From the NCBI GenBank assembly GCA_032622095.1, contig CP136068.1:162213465-162277464 (forward strand): a stretch of 64,000 bases of DNA, given 5' to 3'. Positions 34,640-46,400 of the stretch are shown here, one piece after another. The notes beneath the pieces are model-generated. The model was given only the letters and a program-made list of their open reading frames with translations. It was not told the DNA's origin and ran no database searches. The stretch comes from Siphonodentalium dalli. Lineage: Eukaryota > Mollusca > Scaphopoda > Gadilida > Siphonodentaliidae. The translations under genes were made by a program, and so were the position numbers. The number at the start of each line of letters is the position of its first letter. The first letter of the stretch is position 1.

Positions 34640-34944
34640 TCTTTTTTTGTGGTAAGAAATATGCTAAGCGCGATAAACCAAAAGATTCCCGACTGCAGCT
34701 GATTGACGAAATGACTGTTCCCAAACGTGTGATTTTGTCGAAGGAACAACAAAATACAGACACACAACTGCGGGAATTGTTGCAGTATGAATTACATAAA
34801 TATCCACCCGCCATAGCCGAGGTTGACCAAAGAACACATGATGCTATTCTTCGAAGTGGAAATAAATCGGTACTGTTGACTGATATGAGAAATCATATTC
34901 CAATGAAAGACTGGGCGATCGGACATTTCTTGACTTGTTGTTGA
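34640..34944 (+). pseudogene. fragment of the uncharacterised element family
   Basis: The plus frame reads RLQLIDEMTVPKRVILSKEQ and LRELLQYELHKYPPAIAEVD, then RSGNKSVLLTDM. The L-x-YEL-x4-PPA pattern followed by a basic G-N-K-S segment is, as I recall, part of the same family represented at 22.6-26.6 and 50.6-53.5 kb, although that block is not recognisable in those copies. It ends in unrelated residues before the stop at 34944. Confidence 0.45.
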
Positions 34945-35087
34945 TCTTATGGGCTTAATCCGAACGCAGTGGGTATTATATAGTCAGCAGCCATTACGCA
35001 AAACGAGTGTTGGTGTCGTTGGCACAGGGGCAGCAATTTAGACATCTGCACCTCGTAGCTGGTCGATTTGATGGGTTGCAGAGCGTT

Positions 35088-35395
35088 AAAGTGATGTGAA
35101 ACACTCAAACTGGATGATCAAATAGAAACGGACAAAAATATTGTTTAACGTATAGTTATTTTTACAGATATTATATCCAAATTGACAACACACAGTCATT
35201 CTTATATATTAATTAAATGCAGCAACTGTCGATGGTAAAATGGGTTTCGTTAGTTTATCGCCGATATATGCGTCCCGTATCGAGTAGTAAATATTTACAA
35301 TTGAGCGTAGTTCAGACAATGTTTTCTATGGAGTGCTATGGTCGATTTGCTTCAGATTTTCGGCGATGTTAGTAGAATGTTACATTCCTCCCTAT
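35088..35395 (+). repeat. dispersed repeat A, copy 2
   Basis: Shares GATCAAATAGAAA, TCGCCGATATATGCGTCCCG, GTAAATATTTACAATTGAGC and GGCGATGTTAGTAGAATGTT with the copies at 10579 and 55763. It is cut off after TTCCTCC. Confidence 0.75.
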
Positions 35396-35889
35396 ATATA
35401 TTGACACAATATCATTTGGAAAATTCATTCCGTAAGAGGTTGAAATTACATTCGAACCAGTATTTAGCGCATACGTTCTTTTAGACCAAAAGCTATATCC
35501 GCTTTTGATTGAGCCAAGCTCTGTTACGTGCCGGGCGACAAATCACACTTTCGCCAGCTGAGCAGGGTGACACTATTAAATTATTAGCATTTACATTTGG
35601 ACTAGCCTCGAGGGGAAAACTGACATCCGTAACATGTCATAATTGTTCCCTCGTGCATTCATTTTTTTTTGCACTAAATATTGCATTATCGGAGCATATA
35701 AAACCGACTACTGTATTCAGACCGAATCACTCGAAATCGTCACCACCCAACAACGGTCATCTAAACGGGGAGCTAATATCGAAGTAGCTCACAAAGGTAC
35801 GTCGGCATGTTTATATTTAGATATAATGCATCTTACGCTCTCAGTCAACAATGTGAGAAGGAACAACATACACATTTAAGATATAAAAA
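35396..35889. other. non-coding
   Basis: No recognised gene. The open frames 35509-35787 and 35643-35879 overlap in different frames and look random. Confidence 0.4.
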
Positions 35890-36110
35890 GAGATGGGAAA
35901 ACAACATGAGTTAGCTATGCGGATACGATTCGGAGTTATTTACATACATGTTGTATGAATCTACATAATATCCGGTCAATTGACATTTTTTATTTCGAAA
36001 GTAACATTCTGAGTTTAGACATGCTCGCGCATTGGCCGCCTGCGACATGATCGATGTATCAGCGTCTCTCTTCCTTCGTCGAGATATGGGCAATGGAATA
36101 TATAATTATA
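35890..36110 (-). pseudogene. LINE tail remnant, inverted copy of 10.3-10.5 kb
   Basis: The reverse complement matches 10290-10500 with scattered substitutions (CATTGCCCATAT, GCTGATACATCGATCAT, CATGTCTAAACTCAGAATGT). This is the innermost pair of matching sequence that I can find between the two arms of the large inverted duplication. Confidence 0.65.
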
Positions 36111-36539
36111 TCCTTCTCCTAATTGGTCATTTTGTGTAAAAAAAAACCAAAAAAATCGGTCATTCCTATAGCTGTAACATTCCACCAACAGGTTTCAGTA
36201 GGCAAATAAATCCCGTTTCTCGTATCAAAAGTTTGTACACATTTCCCTAGTTGATCGGTCTGTATACGATTACCATTCCTGGATATATGTGTCTTGTATG
36301 ACCCTTCAATTTGGGATTTATATGTTCTGGTGTTATTTTTACTCTGGCACTTGCGTCGAAACCAAAATATGTCGTGCGAAATAATCTGGAATTTGTGTTA
36401 TATAGAGAGGTATTTAAAGATGCACGCAGGGTTCCAGAAATATAGTTACGACAACAACAATTAAATCTGATCTAACATAATTTTCTGATTTGTGCTGTTG
36501 AAAATATGTTGAAACAAAATATGACATATAAACTAGAAG

Positions 36540-37390
36540 AATAAATAAGAATCATATTGTTATTATAGAAAACTAACAATGAATTTCATATCTTTATAGA
36601 AATTAACAAAGAATATCATATTGTTATAGATAATTAAATAATTTATTATATACTTGCCCATGAATTATAAGGTTTTAGCAGTGAGATATAAGTGATATCC
36701 CACTAGTGAGATATCGATATCTCACTGGTATTATTGCGCCGTATGGATCCTCATGTGTGTAGTCAGGTTATACTTCATAGTGAATGATTTCCTACACACA
36801 TCATGTACTGACATTCATCGTGAGCCATCGTCAAGTAACGAAAGTATATAATAAATACAAAATCTATACTTTTTTAGTGTTTTAAATATGGGACCATTTT
36901 TTTTGGGCGTAATGTGTCAGCTTGAAATTTCTGATGTATTGACATTAATTGGGGGCCATAGGCAAGTAACTAAAGTATATAATAAACAGAATATCCACAC
37001 TTGTTCAGTGGATATGAGTTAAATCTCATTCGTGAAGACAAAACATTTGCATTTCCACTCGTGACTAAAGGCACTTGTGGAAATTCAATGTTTTGTCATC
37101 ACTCATGAGATATAACCCATATACACTGAAAAAGTGTGGATATCCTCCATATATTGTTATAGAAATTAACAAAGAATTTCATATTGTTATAGAACATTAA
37201 CAAAGAATTTCATATTGTCATTGAAAATTAACAAAGAATATCATATTGTTATAAGAATTAAAGAATATATTGTTATAGAAAATTAACAAAGAATATACTA
37301 TTGTTATTGAAAATTAACAAAGAACACCATATTAATATTGAAAATAAAAAAATGCCACATTGTTACAGAGAATTATATAAATAATTGTTG
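36540..37390 (-). repeat. degenerate 39-bp repeat family, right arm
   Basis: Scattered units related to TATTGTTATAGAAAATTAAC + AAAGAATATCA, the complement of the left-arm minisatellite, occur at 36550-36640 and 37150-37360 but with irregular lengths and far fewer copies. A hairpin lies between the two groups. Confidence 0.7.
36991..37144. mobile_element. hairpin element, about 70-bp arms
   Basis: ATATCCACACTTGTTCAGTG pairs with CACTGAAAAAGTGTGGATAT, and AAATCTCATTCGTGAAGACA pairs with TCACTCATGAGAT inwards, closing near CTCGTGACTAAAGGCACTTG. It interrupts the degenerate 39-bp repeats, so it is younger than them. Confidence 0.75.
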
Positions 37391-37693
37391 TTGTCCCTCT
37401 GAAATTCTGAACTTCGTGAAATAAATGCATAGAAAAATTAAATAAAAAAGCAGCGTCCCTGCATCGTTTATTGTTACAAACATAGCACGTGATACACTAT
37501 AATCTTAATAAAGAGTAAATTAACATTGTTAGAAACCTATCACGTCATACACTAGAATCTTAATAAAGAGTAAATTAACACTGGTCAGGAATATGGCACG
37601 TTTGGGCCTCCGAACATATTATTTAATACACGAGAATCTTAATAAAGAGAAAATTGACATTGGTCTCGAATATGGCACGTTTGGTCCTCCGAA

Positions 37694-37801
37694 CTATATC
37701 TAAGTTGGATGGAGGGATAACTATATCTAAGTTGGATGGAGGGATAACTATATCTAAGTTGGATGGAGGGATAACTATATCTAAGTTGGATGGAGGGATA
37801 A
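37694..37801. repeat. 27-bp tandem repeat, four copies
   Basis: Four identical units of CTATATCTAAGTTGGATGGA + GGGATAA. The left arm has two diverged copies at 6160-6215. An (AT)n microsatellite of about 44 bases follows at 37853-37897, where the left arm has only a short CATATATATATG. Confidence 0.9.
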
Positions 37802-37851
37802 CATTATGCCGATAATACACAATATACCGAAGACATGAGTCGAACACTCGT

Positions 37852-37897
<46 letters not shown>

Positions 37898-37900
<3 letters not shown>

Positions 37901-38535
37901 GTCGTATAAATTGATCTACTGTGTTTACCACGTCTCACATAAGTGCAATAAACGTTCTTCATTAATTTCGTATTAAGAAACAGACTAACTCGAGACTCCA
38001 TTGTGTTCTACACGAAACACCTGTTTTGTTTCAAGAAGCGTTTCAGAGTATTTTTTATTTATTTATTTACTTTTTGCCCGGGTTTGCATTAAAACTGGCC
38101 TTGGAACTTTCTACTAAGTTGGTCTAGATTCATCATGTATAGCATATGTAACGTCTTTCCGTTACTTTGTCCCAAATACATGTATATTACGGTCAGGCAG
38201 CAAATTGTTCAATGGGTTGAGTAATTTATGTCTTGCTATAATCGTCACTTGATATTATCGTTAGTTATATATATACTGCCTGTGGCAGGGGTATGGTATA
38301 CAGACATCCGATATTTCCTGTGGATTCCGGTGTATACAATAATATGAGCGTGTAAATATGCGACACCATACTTACTGTTGTTCTGGATATTTTTTTTATC
38401 TAATTTAGAAACTATGTGGGCACATGCAAAAATTGTCAGAATGTTTTGATCGTTAATACTGCAAAAGTTCGAATATTATAAATCATTGTAAATTATTGAC
38501 CATATGTTTGCATTGATAGTTATTTTTTTTTCCAG
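37898..38535 (+). promoter_or_regulatory. upstream region of right VWA gene (exon 1 / promoter not located)
   Basis: Non-coding sequence that aligns inverted with 5265-6060. It ends in a polypyrimidine tract and CCAG acceptor (TATTTTTTTTTCCAG) just before 38536, so an untranslated first exon must lie further upstream. A run of TATATATA at about 38270 and several AT-rich words are present, but I cannot pick a promoter. Confidence 0.35.
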
Positions 38536-38616
38536 GAAAAGCACTGGGAAAAGGAAACATCTAAATGTGGGGATTATTACTTCTGTTGTTAGCAACGCCA
38601 GCGGTGCTGGGACAAG
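38536..38616 (+). CDS. signal-peptide exon, right VWA gene
   Basis: The exon starts after TTTTTCCAG. The ATG is at 38565 and the frame reads MWGLLLLLLATPAVLGQ, followed by G and the donor GTACGT in phase 1. It is a classical secretory signal with predicted cleavage near VLG-Q, so the product is secreted. It joins in frame to the VWA exon at 41882 through Gly-Cys-Ser-Ser. Bases 38536-38564 are 5' untranslated. The left paralogue has the same exon with one Leu fewer. A transposon sits 12 bases after the donor. Confidence 0.87.
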
Positions 38617-38627
38617 GTACGTGTAAT

Positions 38628-39143
38628 CAGGTCAGGCACATCCCGAATTCCACTATTATAGTGGTATTCCACTATTATAATGGTATATGACAATACCATA
38701 TTCATGTTTCCTTTGTTTGCGCCAGTGATAGAAGACGGCACATACCAGTGCACAGCCAAATTTTACTCTTAACAATATCGCAGCGAATGAAGTCTTCCGA
38801 CAAAATACTTTGTGCAGTCTTTTGCGCCAGCTTTGTTATTCAATAATATTAATAATATATGCCTTTCTAAATGACAATAACAGGATGACTCAATCTCCCC
38901 TTCATAACATTTAAACTAATTGCTAATTGAGTTGATTATCGTGTGCCGTAACGATTAATCATTCTCCTGGACAAAATATATGTATGATACCGAATTAGTG
39001 CGACACTGATTTTGAATAATTTGTGTGAAATATGATTTTGGATTATCCCTCTTTTATCAAATTCACATAAACGGTAATGGTCATATACCACTATAATAGT
39101 GGAATACCACTATAATAGTGAAATTCAGGATGTGCCTGACCTG
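38628..39143. mobile_element. 516-bp MITE with GTAAT duplication, next to a splice donor
   Basis: The terminal inverted repeats are CAGGTCAGGCACATCC and GGATGTGCCTGACCTG, followed inwards by repeated CCACTATTATAGTGG palindromes. GTAAT stands on both sides (38623-38627 and 39144-39148). The left arm shows the empty site GTGTAATAGCGTCA at the same distance from its donor. Related TIR-like words (TCAACTATAATAGTT; TGTGCCTGA) appear at 55445-55505 and 63820-63860. Confidence 0.92.
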
Positions 39144-39322
39144 GTAATAGCGTCATTCGGTCCTTATTTTCGCCAGGGTTTGCCCCATAAAACAACATCT
39201 ACATGTATGCTTCTCGGATATTCCGCACGCTGGTACAACATATATGTCATCGGCAGTGGTTTCATAAATTGTAACAAAACAATACGCCTCAACCTTAGTT
39301 ATAACGTACAGTTCGCGTTAAT

Positions 39323-39490
39323 GCTTGCATGCAATGCAAATTGGTAAAATATTGTTTTGCAATAATCAAATGTAGCTACAATAGCTGCATATAGTTATTG
39401 TAGCTATAATTGGGAATTGCCAGACCTGATTAATTTGACTATCGTAAAACAATATTTTACAAATTTGCATTGCATGCAAGCATTACTGCT
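39323..39490. repeat. inverted repeat around TGTAGCTATAATTG
   Basis: TGCTTGCATGCAATGCAAAT at the left pairs with ATTTGCATTGCATGCAAGCA at the right; AAAATATTGTTTT pairs further in. The phrase GGGAATTGCCAGACCTG inside recurs at 39718-39736. Confidence 0.7.
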
Positions 39491-39740
39491 ATTTAGGTTC
39501 AGTTGTCATGAAACAGTAACAATGTTGGAATATTGTGTTAATGATACATGGAAATGGCAAACGATATCAATTTACTAAGAGTATAATCAAATCATGTTCT
39601 TGTATATTTAATTGATTGTGTGTTGGATTGGGTTATCTCTCTTCAACCAGATTCACCCACCATCAATAGCCAAATGTATCTACTGTAGCCACATAATTAT
39701 GGCTATTGTATCTATATTTGGGAATTGCCAGACCTGTTAA

Positions 39741-40148
39741 GAGGGAGGTCAAGTGACCAATTTTGAATGGGATTTCCATGCAAATATGCGGAGCAAAATT
39801 TACAGAGTTGCACATACTTCTGAGTGTGACTTGATGTGGTATTAAAACAACAGGTATTTATCTGGCGGGTTCGCTTGGAACTTGTTCCATTATGATGTCG
39901 GTGTATTTATTTTTAAATTCTATATTGATTTTTCAAATGTAGGTCAAGTGATGTAATTCGAGAAAAAAATTCTAAAAAATATATTTATTGCAAACTTTGT
40001 ATAACTTACCAAGCGGGCCCGCAAGATAAATACCTGTTGTTTCCAATACCACATCAAGTCACACTCAGAAGTGTGTGCAACTCTGTAACTTTTGCTCCGC
40101 AGATTTGCATGGAAATCCCCATTCAAAATTGTTCAATTGACATCCCCC
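39741..40148. mobile_element. TTAA-flanked foldback MITE
   Basis: The ends GAGGGAGGTCAAGTGACC and GGTCAATTGACATCCCCC-like sequence are inverted, with long inner arms (ATACCACATCAAGTCACACT and its complement). TTAA stands on each side at 39737-39740 and 40149-40152. TTAA targeting is characteristic of the piggyBac superfamily. The left arm lacks it. Confidence 0.75.
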
Positions 40149-40152
40149 TTAA

Positions 40153-41881
40153 CGGGATACTCTTTTTCTATAAATATAACTCTTAGATAGAGGCCTCCAG
40201 CGTTGTGCTCCGAACGAATGCGAGCCGCAATATGTCTCCGATTGATTGTATCTATTGTACTATTAAGTGCGAATCAATAGATAAGACCTCGTGTGTGGCA
40301 TATTCTTATTTTCAATGATTAACTTAACTGAAAATAACCAATAAAAAAGACGGTCGTGATTAGCAGGGACCATTATTGAACGACACAGAGTTATTTTATG
40401 CGAACAAAATTCCAAATAAGTACAATATTAATTGATAGACGCGTTTCCGGACAGGGTTCTTCGATTCGTATTTATTATGTAATATCCAGGAAACTATATA
40501 GATCACGCTGTGGAAGAGATAATCCGTTTTGAATTGTGTCTGCCTCACAAAACTTACATTTACCGTCTCTTATAAAGAGCGTCCATGCTACTGTCGCCAA
40601 CCAGAGGTGGATACTACATATCGATCTCGATTCTGATAGTTTGTACTCGTGGTGTACGTAGATGATGTATTCGGGATGCTTATGTCATCCGAATGATGAT
40701 AATTGCACGTATTTTAAATCTTTTTCTTAATATGCTAAACATTTTAACTTTTGAAGATTGAAGAAACACTAGAATAAATTAGGTTTTCATAGAATAAATT
40801 AGGTTTTCATAGAGTAAATTAGGTTTTCATATGCAGTATATTTTATTGTATTTGCGGAAAATATATATCAGAGAGAAATCTTTCCAGAAATAATCCGAAT
40901 CGTCTGTATATCATCTGCGCCGCGTGTCTGACCTGCAACAACATCCGAGTGTCCGCTTTTTCGTGTGTGCTATCCAGTTCACGACGGCGTAACAGTATAC
41001 AACTGCCAATAATATAACCACATAATAATGTTTAATCGCCCAAAATTGCATCAAACTTCTTCACATATCACTATAAGTAACATATATATACATATCGCAA
41101 TAAACTTTTATTTCATATATTTTCCTGTTTTCGCCTTATTTGGACTTGTGTGCGGTATTCATATTGTTAGCCGCCATCTCGCCGAACTCTGGTTTACGCC
41201 GACAGTGTAATATTGCACATGACACTACCACTAACGTAACTTTTATTCACAAGGATTCTGTAGTATTTCCCATTTCGTTTGTTTCGATTTCTTATCTTAG
41301 TTTGTACTCTACGTGTGTTGTTAAGTAAATGAATTTATAAACTGTTTGGTAACTGTTGTTCATCGATGCAGGTTATCGATGTTGTGCACGCTAGAATTAC
41401 ATCAACCTCTATAAAAAGTTTGATGAAATTTGGTTCAGGTCGCTACAGTATCTGGTTTTGAGTTCAAATTTTGATCTCACAAGTACCACATGTTCTCATC
41501 ATAACTTATTGTGTCATATTCGTGTAACCCGCTATTTACGAAATATGTTTTGGACAATAGCGGGTGGATGATTTCCCATATTGCAACTTGTGTTGTCATG
41601 TGATGCAAACTGCTTAGTAATCGATGTCCATTTTGTCATAGCTGCATTCGCATGTATTATATTTATCAAATCGGTTCGAAATACTTTCAAATACCATGAA
41701 ACAAAATGGCAACTTTAGCGAGAACGACCTTCAGCTTCGGGTGTCATAATAGAAACAACAATAGTCGTTTAACCTGTAAAATATGGAAACCAGTAAAACA
41801 ACAACTACATGTACCGACTACATGTACCGACATGAAATTGTAAATATTGAACAAACAATAAGACAATTAAATTATTTACAG
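40153..41881 (+). other. rest of intron 1, right VWA gene
   Basis: Bases 40290-40900 and 41330-41881 align inverted with the left-gene intron. Between them lies a dispersed repeat, listed separately. The intron ends in ATTATTTACAG at 41881, identical to the acceptor of the left gene. Confidence 0.6.
40910..41260 (+). repeat. dispersed repeat C, copy 1
   Basis: Landmarks CGCGTGTCTGACCTGCAACA, CGTGTGTGCTATCCAGTTCA, TTTTCGCCTTATTTGGACTT and GTTAGCCGCCATCTCGCC recur in the same orientation at 52030-52370, and the second half again at 52375-52575. It is absent from the matching left intron. Confidence 0.8.
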
Positions 41882-42430
41882 GATGCAGCAGTACCACGCA
41901 AGTGGATATTATTTTCGTTCTCGACGGCAGCCAATCGGGAACGCCCTTCATGACGCAACAGAAAGACCTGGTTACCTTCATAGCGCGATATCTTCCTCTC
42001 GCTAACCCGGGGGTCACAGCGGGGGTGATAATCGCAGATGACCAAGATGTCGCACCAACCGGAGGCGAGTCATTCTCACGAACGACGTCATTATCAACCT
42101 TCGAATCGAGTTTGGCTAACGTTGCCGGGGCAACGACCTCTACAACTTCCAACTACTATTTGACCCCACCTTACAATGCGGCTAAGACAGACTTCGAAAC
42201 TTCACCACAAAACGCTGGCAACCGGATATTAATATTAATGTACAGCTCGGCCATTACAGACACGACACCATATCTGATCAACACGATCAGTAACGCGATA
42301 TCAGGACTCTCGACTTATACGATAAACTACGAGACGCGCAGTACTTTCACGGCCGATTATACTTCTTTCGTTTTCTCTGGAAACCAGTTGCCAGCTTTAG
42401 GGAAGGCAATAGCCAGCAAGATATGCGGAC
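41882..42430 (+). CDS. von Willebrand factor A domain exon, right gene
   Basis: 549 bases, phase 1 on both sides, acceptor ATTATTTACAG and donor GTAAGT. With the signal exon the protein reads GCSSTTQVDIIFVLDGSQSG, placing the MIDAS motif DxSxS (DGSQS) at residues 32-36. Later come GVIIADDQDVAPTGGESFS, ILILMYSSAITDTT and KICGR. The domain fills the exon and follows the signal peptide directly, as in Pif/BMSP-type matrix proteins where VWA is followed by chitin-binding domains. Compared with the left copy it keeps Ser in DxSxS but has Ala where the left has Asp in YSSD. An internal Met is the start of the bare open frame, but the exon begins before it. The minus-strand frame here is antisense. 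Confidence 0.9.
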
Positions 42431-42634
42431 GTAAGTAGATACATCGACAACTTTTATCTTATGTTATTTTTGAATGTATTGAGCTCCGTGAGATTGAAGT
42501 AGGTTCACTTGCATTGAATTCAGATCAAAATTCTGCTTCTGATGGGAAATACTGACGAGGGAGATAATAGGACCCTTCAATAAAGGCCGAAAGTATATAA
42601 TAAGGACATATATGAGCATATATTAAATTACGAG

Positions 42635-43235
42635 TGAAGGAGAAATATATACTGTTGACGACAATGATATTGAAAAATAACGGAATTGGTGTGGCTATTG
42701 TCAAATCGATGAGGAGCGATACCTACCAGTGACTTTTTCCGGAAATTAACGATTTTGGTAAAGCGAGCCCTGCGGCTATGTCCCAACTTATTTGAACACA
42801 TTCTTGGTGTTAAAATCACTATATCACACCATGTCTCTACCTGATATGCAAAAAGTGTTGATTCATTTATATTTTCCTGCCATTTGGAGCCGAATCATAA
42901 TTTTTTTGCTGAAAAATCGCTCTTTTTCAGAAAGATTATATTTTTCAAACATTATCATTCAAACGTATATTGAAATAATGCCGAAATATTTAGTCCATAT
43001 GCTGTAGTAGTTATCGGACAAGCATATGAAGAAAGAAGTTAACAAAAAGTTTGAATATTTTGCGAGATACTGGGTTTTAGCTACCCCTCCTTGGTCGAAA
43101 AAAATACATGTAGTTGATAACGACTTTACAAACATTTTCTAATTGATCTTAATGGGACCCAATATGAATCTTGTACTGAAAGTTTTGTACAGAGACACCG
43201 TTTAATTGATTAGATATGTGTTCAGGCTTCCAGAC
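42635..43235 (+). repeat. left inverted end of the composite element
   Basis: Shared inverted with 47900-48507: GACTTTTTCCGGAAATTAAC, AAGCGAGCCCTG, TGCCATTTGGAGCCGAA and TAGCTACCCCTCC each have complements in the right end in the same relative order. Confidence 0.8.
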
Positions 43236-43699
43236 CCCCAGTTACAACAACAACAATTATTTTATTGATAACAGGTAATTTTGCATGCATTAGCATCGAT
43301 GTCATAATACTAAAACCGTTGTTATAAACAACACGTGACCAACTATATAATCCATATGGCTCAGTAGTTATCTCGACATGACAAGCAGAACGAATTTACA
43401 GAAATTGTGAACGGTTTAACAGATATTAGATTTAGGTACCGGTCCTCCGAACGCGTTTTTGTAGAAAAATACATATTTATAATAACGACAACACAGACTT
43501 TTCTAAATGATTCTAATGGGCATCTAATCATGATTCATGTAACGAAAATATAATGATCCGTAGACACCGTGAGCGTGTTTAAAGGTGTCCTCGGGCTTCC
43601 AAACGCCCAGTTACAACAACACATTTTATTTATACATGTAATTGTATATTAATATATAGCGACTTTGTGGAACTAAAGTATTTGTTCTAAACGACACAT

Positions 43700-46400
43700 A
43701 ATATAGACTAACATATACAGAACAAAATCATTGTTGCTGCCATAGTGATTGCCAGAGACCCTCCAAATCGGCCAAAATATAGAAACAATGGGTATTGTAT
43801 TTCATATCTCATAAACTAGTCTGACCAAGGTAGCAAGCGTGAGTTCAAATATGTTCTATGTTTTGAGGCCCCCATACCCTATTAGAAGTGCTGAACACAC
43901 CACGAACTGGTATAATATGATCTCAACATTAAGAGTCACGTAACTGTACATATGACAGTTAAATACGGAAATACATAGTGTTTATGGATGGATTGGTTCC
44001 TGAAATAGTATGGTACTTTACAGAATGGGGCTGCGTGGCAAATATGAAAGGAGAATTTTCTATCTTTTCGAGAACATACACTCTACCCGATTTAAAATCT
44101 CGAACGCAATACGAACTGAAGCTATGCGATCTCTATATTAACAGAGTGTGACTGAAAGGTAGTGTTATCAGATAATACATAATAAGTGGCTGATAAATAA
44201 TAAAAACGAATTTGCTATGTTTTGAGGACCAGTACTCAATTGAAGTGTTACAGCTGAACAAACCACAAACTGAAATGATTGCTGTAAATATTGACAGGAT
44301 GTGGACAAAGGGTAGTAATACCGGGACATACATTATTGTGTTGGCTCCCGAAAGCCTTTATCACTTTACAAAAATCGGATGACAAATGCCAAAGGCGAAT
44401 ATTCCTTGTTTTGTGGGACCCCATTATAAGCCCATTTAAACTCTTGAACACAACATGCGCCAGCTATATATGCTTTTATTATTAACTGACAGTGTGAAGG
44501 AAGTGTAGTGCTATTATGGAATATGCAATTTATATGGGTAGTCTGGTTCCCAAAATCCTAGGGTACTTTACAAAAGGCGGCTGGCAAACACCAAAGTTGA
44601 ACTTTCTTTGAGCACCCTACCCCATTTAAAATCTTATAACACATCATTGGTGGATATGCTCTCAATAATAACTGAGGGTGTAGACAAATGGTAGGTAATT
44701 CAGGAAATATACATCATTATTGTGGGGGTTACGAATGTCTGGGACATTTTACAAAAGTGGCTAGCAAACGAGAAAGGCGAATTCTCACTGTTTTGGGTAC
44801 CCATAACCAATTTGAACTCTTGAGCACACACTGAACCGAATCTATATACTGTCATTATTAACTGAGTATGTGAACGAATGGTAGTGCTATCATGTATTAT
44901 ATACAATTTGTATGGGTGGTTTGGTTCCCGAAATCCTGGAGCACTTTACAAAAGGCGGCTGGTAAATACGAAATGTGAATTTTCTTTGTTTTGAGGCCAT
45001 ATTACCCCATTTGAAGTCTTGAACACACCGTGAACTGAAAGGATGTGCTCCCAATATTAACTGAGTGTGTAGAGAAATGGACGCTCATACTTAGCTGAGT
45101 GTGTAGTCGAAAGGTAATGCTATCATGGAATTATTAATTGATATGGGTGATTTGGTTCCCCCGAAATCCTGGAGCACTTTACAAAAAACGACTGGCAAAC
45201 ACGAAATGTTTTGAGGACCCCCACTATCCCACTTGGAGTTTTAAACAAATGATAACTGAGGGTGTGGACAAATGGTAGTATTATCCGGAAATATGAATCT
45301 GTTGCGGGTGATATAGTTCCCGAAAGCCTATGGCACTTTACAACAAGAGGCCGGCAAACGAAAGGGGCTAATTTCCACTGTCTCAGGGGATTCAAAATCC
45401 CTATTTGAAGTCTTGAACACACCACTTAGCTGAAGGCATGTGCTACCAATATCACCCGAGATTCTGGCCGAATGGCTGTTTTGTCAGAAAAGATGCAATG
45501 CTCTCGCGAACCAACCGTTCACGAGAACACCGTTGCACCTTAAACAAAGCAGATGGCAGATAAAGGCGAATTTAAAGATACCCCTACACCATGTAAACCA
45601 TTGAACCCACCACGAACAGAATTGATGTGCTCTCAAGGTCAAATGACGATCTGGACAAATGGCTATTCTATCAGGAATACACAAATGTTATAGATGGGTT
45701 GTACCGACAGTCATGGACACTTTACAAAAAGCGACTGGAAAATATATAATGCGATTTTTCACTGTTTTATTACCCCTTCCCAATTTGAAGACTAGAACAC
45801 ACCACGAACTGGAAAAATATCCTCATTGACTGAGTGTATGGACAATGGGCAGTTATATAAGGACTTAAACAATGTATATAGATGGATTGGGTTCAGAAAG
45901 CATGAAAACCTAACGAAAGGTGACTGGAAAATAAGAAAGGCAAAATTTTGAGGACCCCCTACTTTATTTGAAATCTTGAAGACACCACATGGTGAACTAA
46001 CATGATCTCAATATTAACTGAGTGTTTGACCAACGGTTGGTTTTTATCAGGATATATACGTGTTGGTTCCCGAAAATCTGCACCATGTGATAATTCACAA
46101 CAGGCGGCTGACAAATGTTCACTGTTTTATGTACCCCTACCCTATTTGAAGTCTTGGACAGATCATGTACTGAAGGGATTATGCTTTCAATATCAACGAT
46201 TCAACATATGTTGTGGCCGACACTATGACATATATAAGGTTGTGTTGGTTTCCGACAGCGTGTGACACTTTATGAAAAGCGGCTGGCAAATAACAAAAAT
46301 GCAATTTGAACTGTTTATGTGACACATACACTATTTTAAGTCATTAAAACACCACGAATTCGAGGGACATGCTCCCTGTTTTACTGAGTCTGTGGACAGG
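43700..46400. repeat. degenerate satellite, about 190-bp unit
   Basis: At least nine units share CACTTTACAAAAGGCGGCTG, TGGTTCCCGAAA, CTGTTTTGAGGACCCC, CCATTTGAAGTCTTGAACAC and ATTAACTGAGTGTGTGGACA in this cyclic order (for example the CTTTACAA word at 44010, 44364, 44568, 44943, 45177, 45335, 45719 and 46265). Copies are heavily diverged and of variable length. No coding frame survives across units. Confidence 0.8.
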
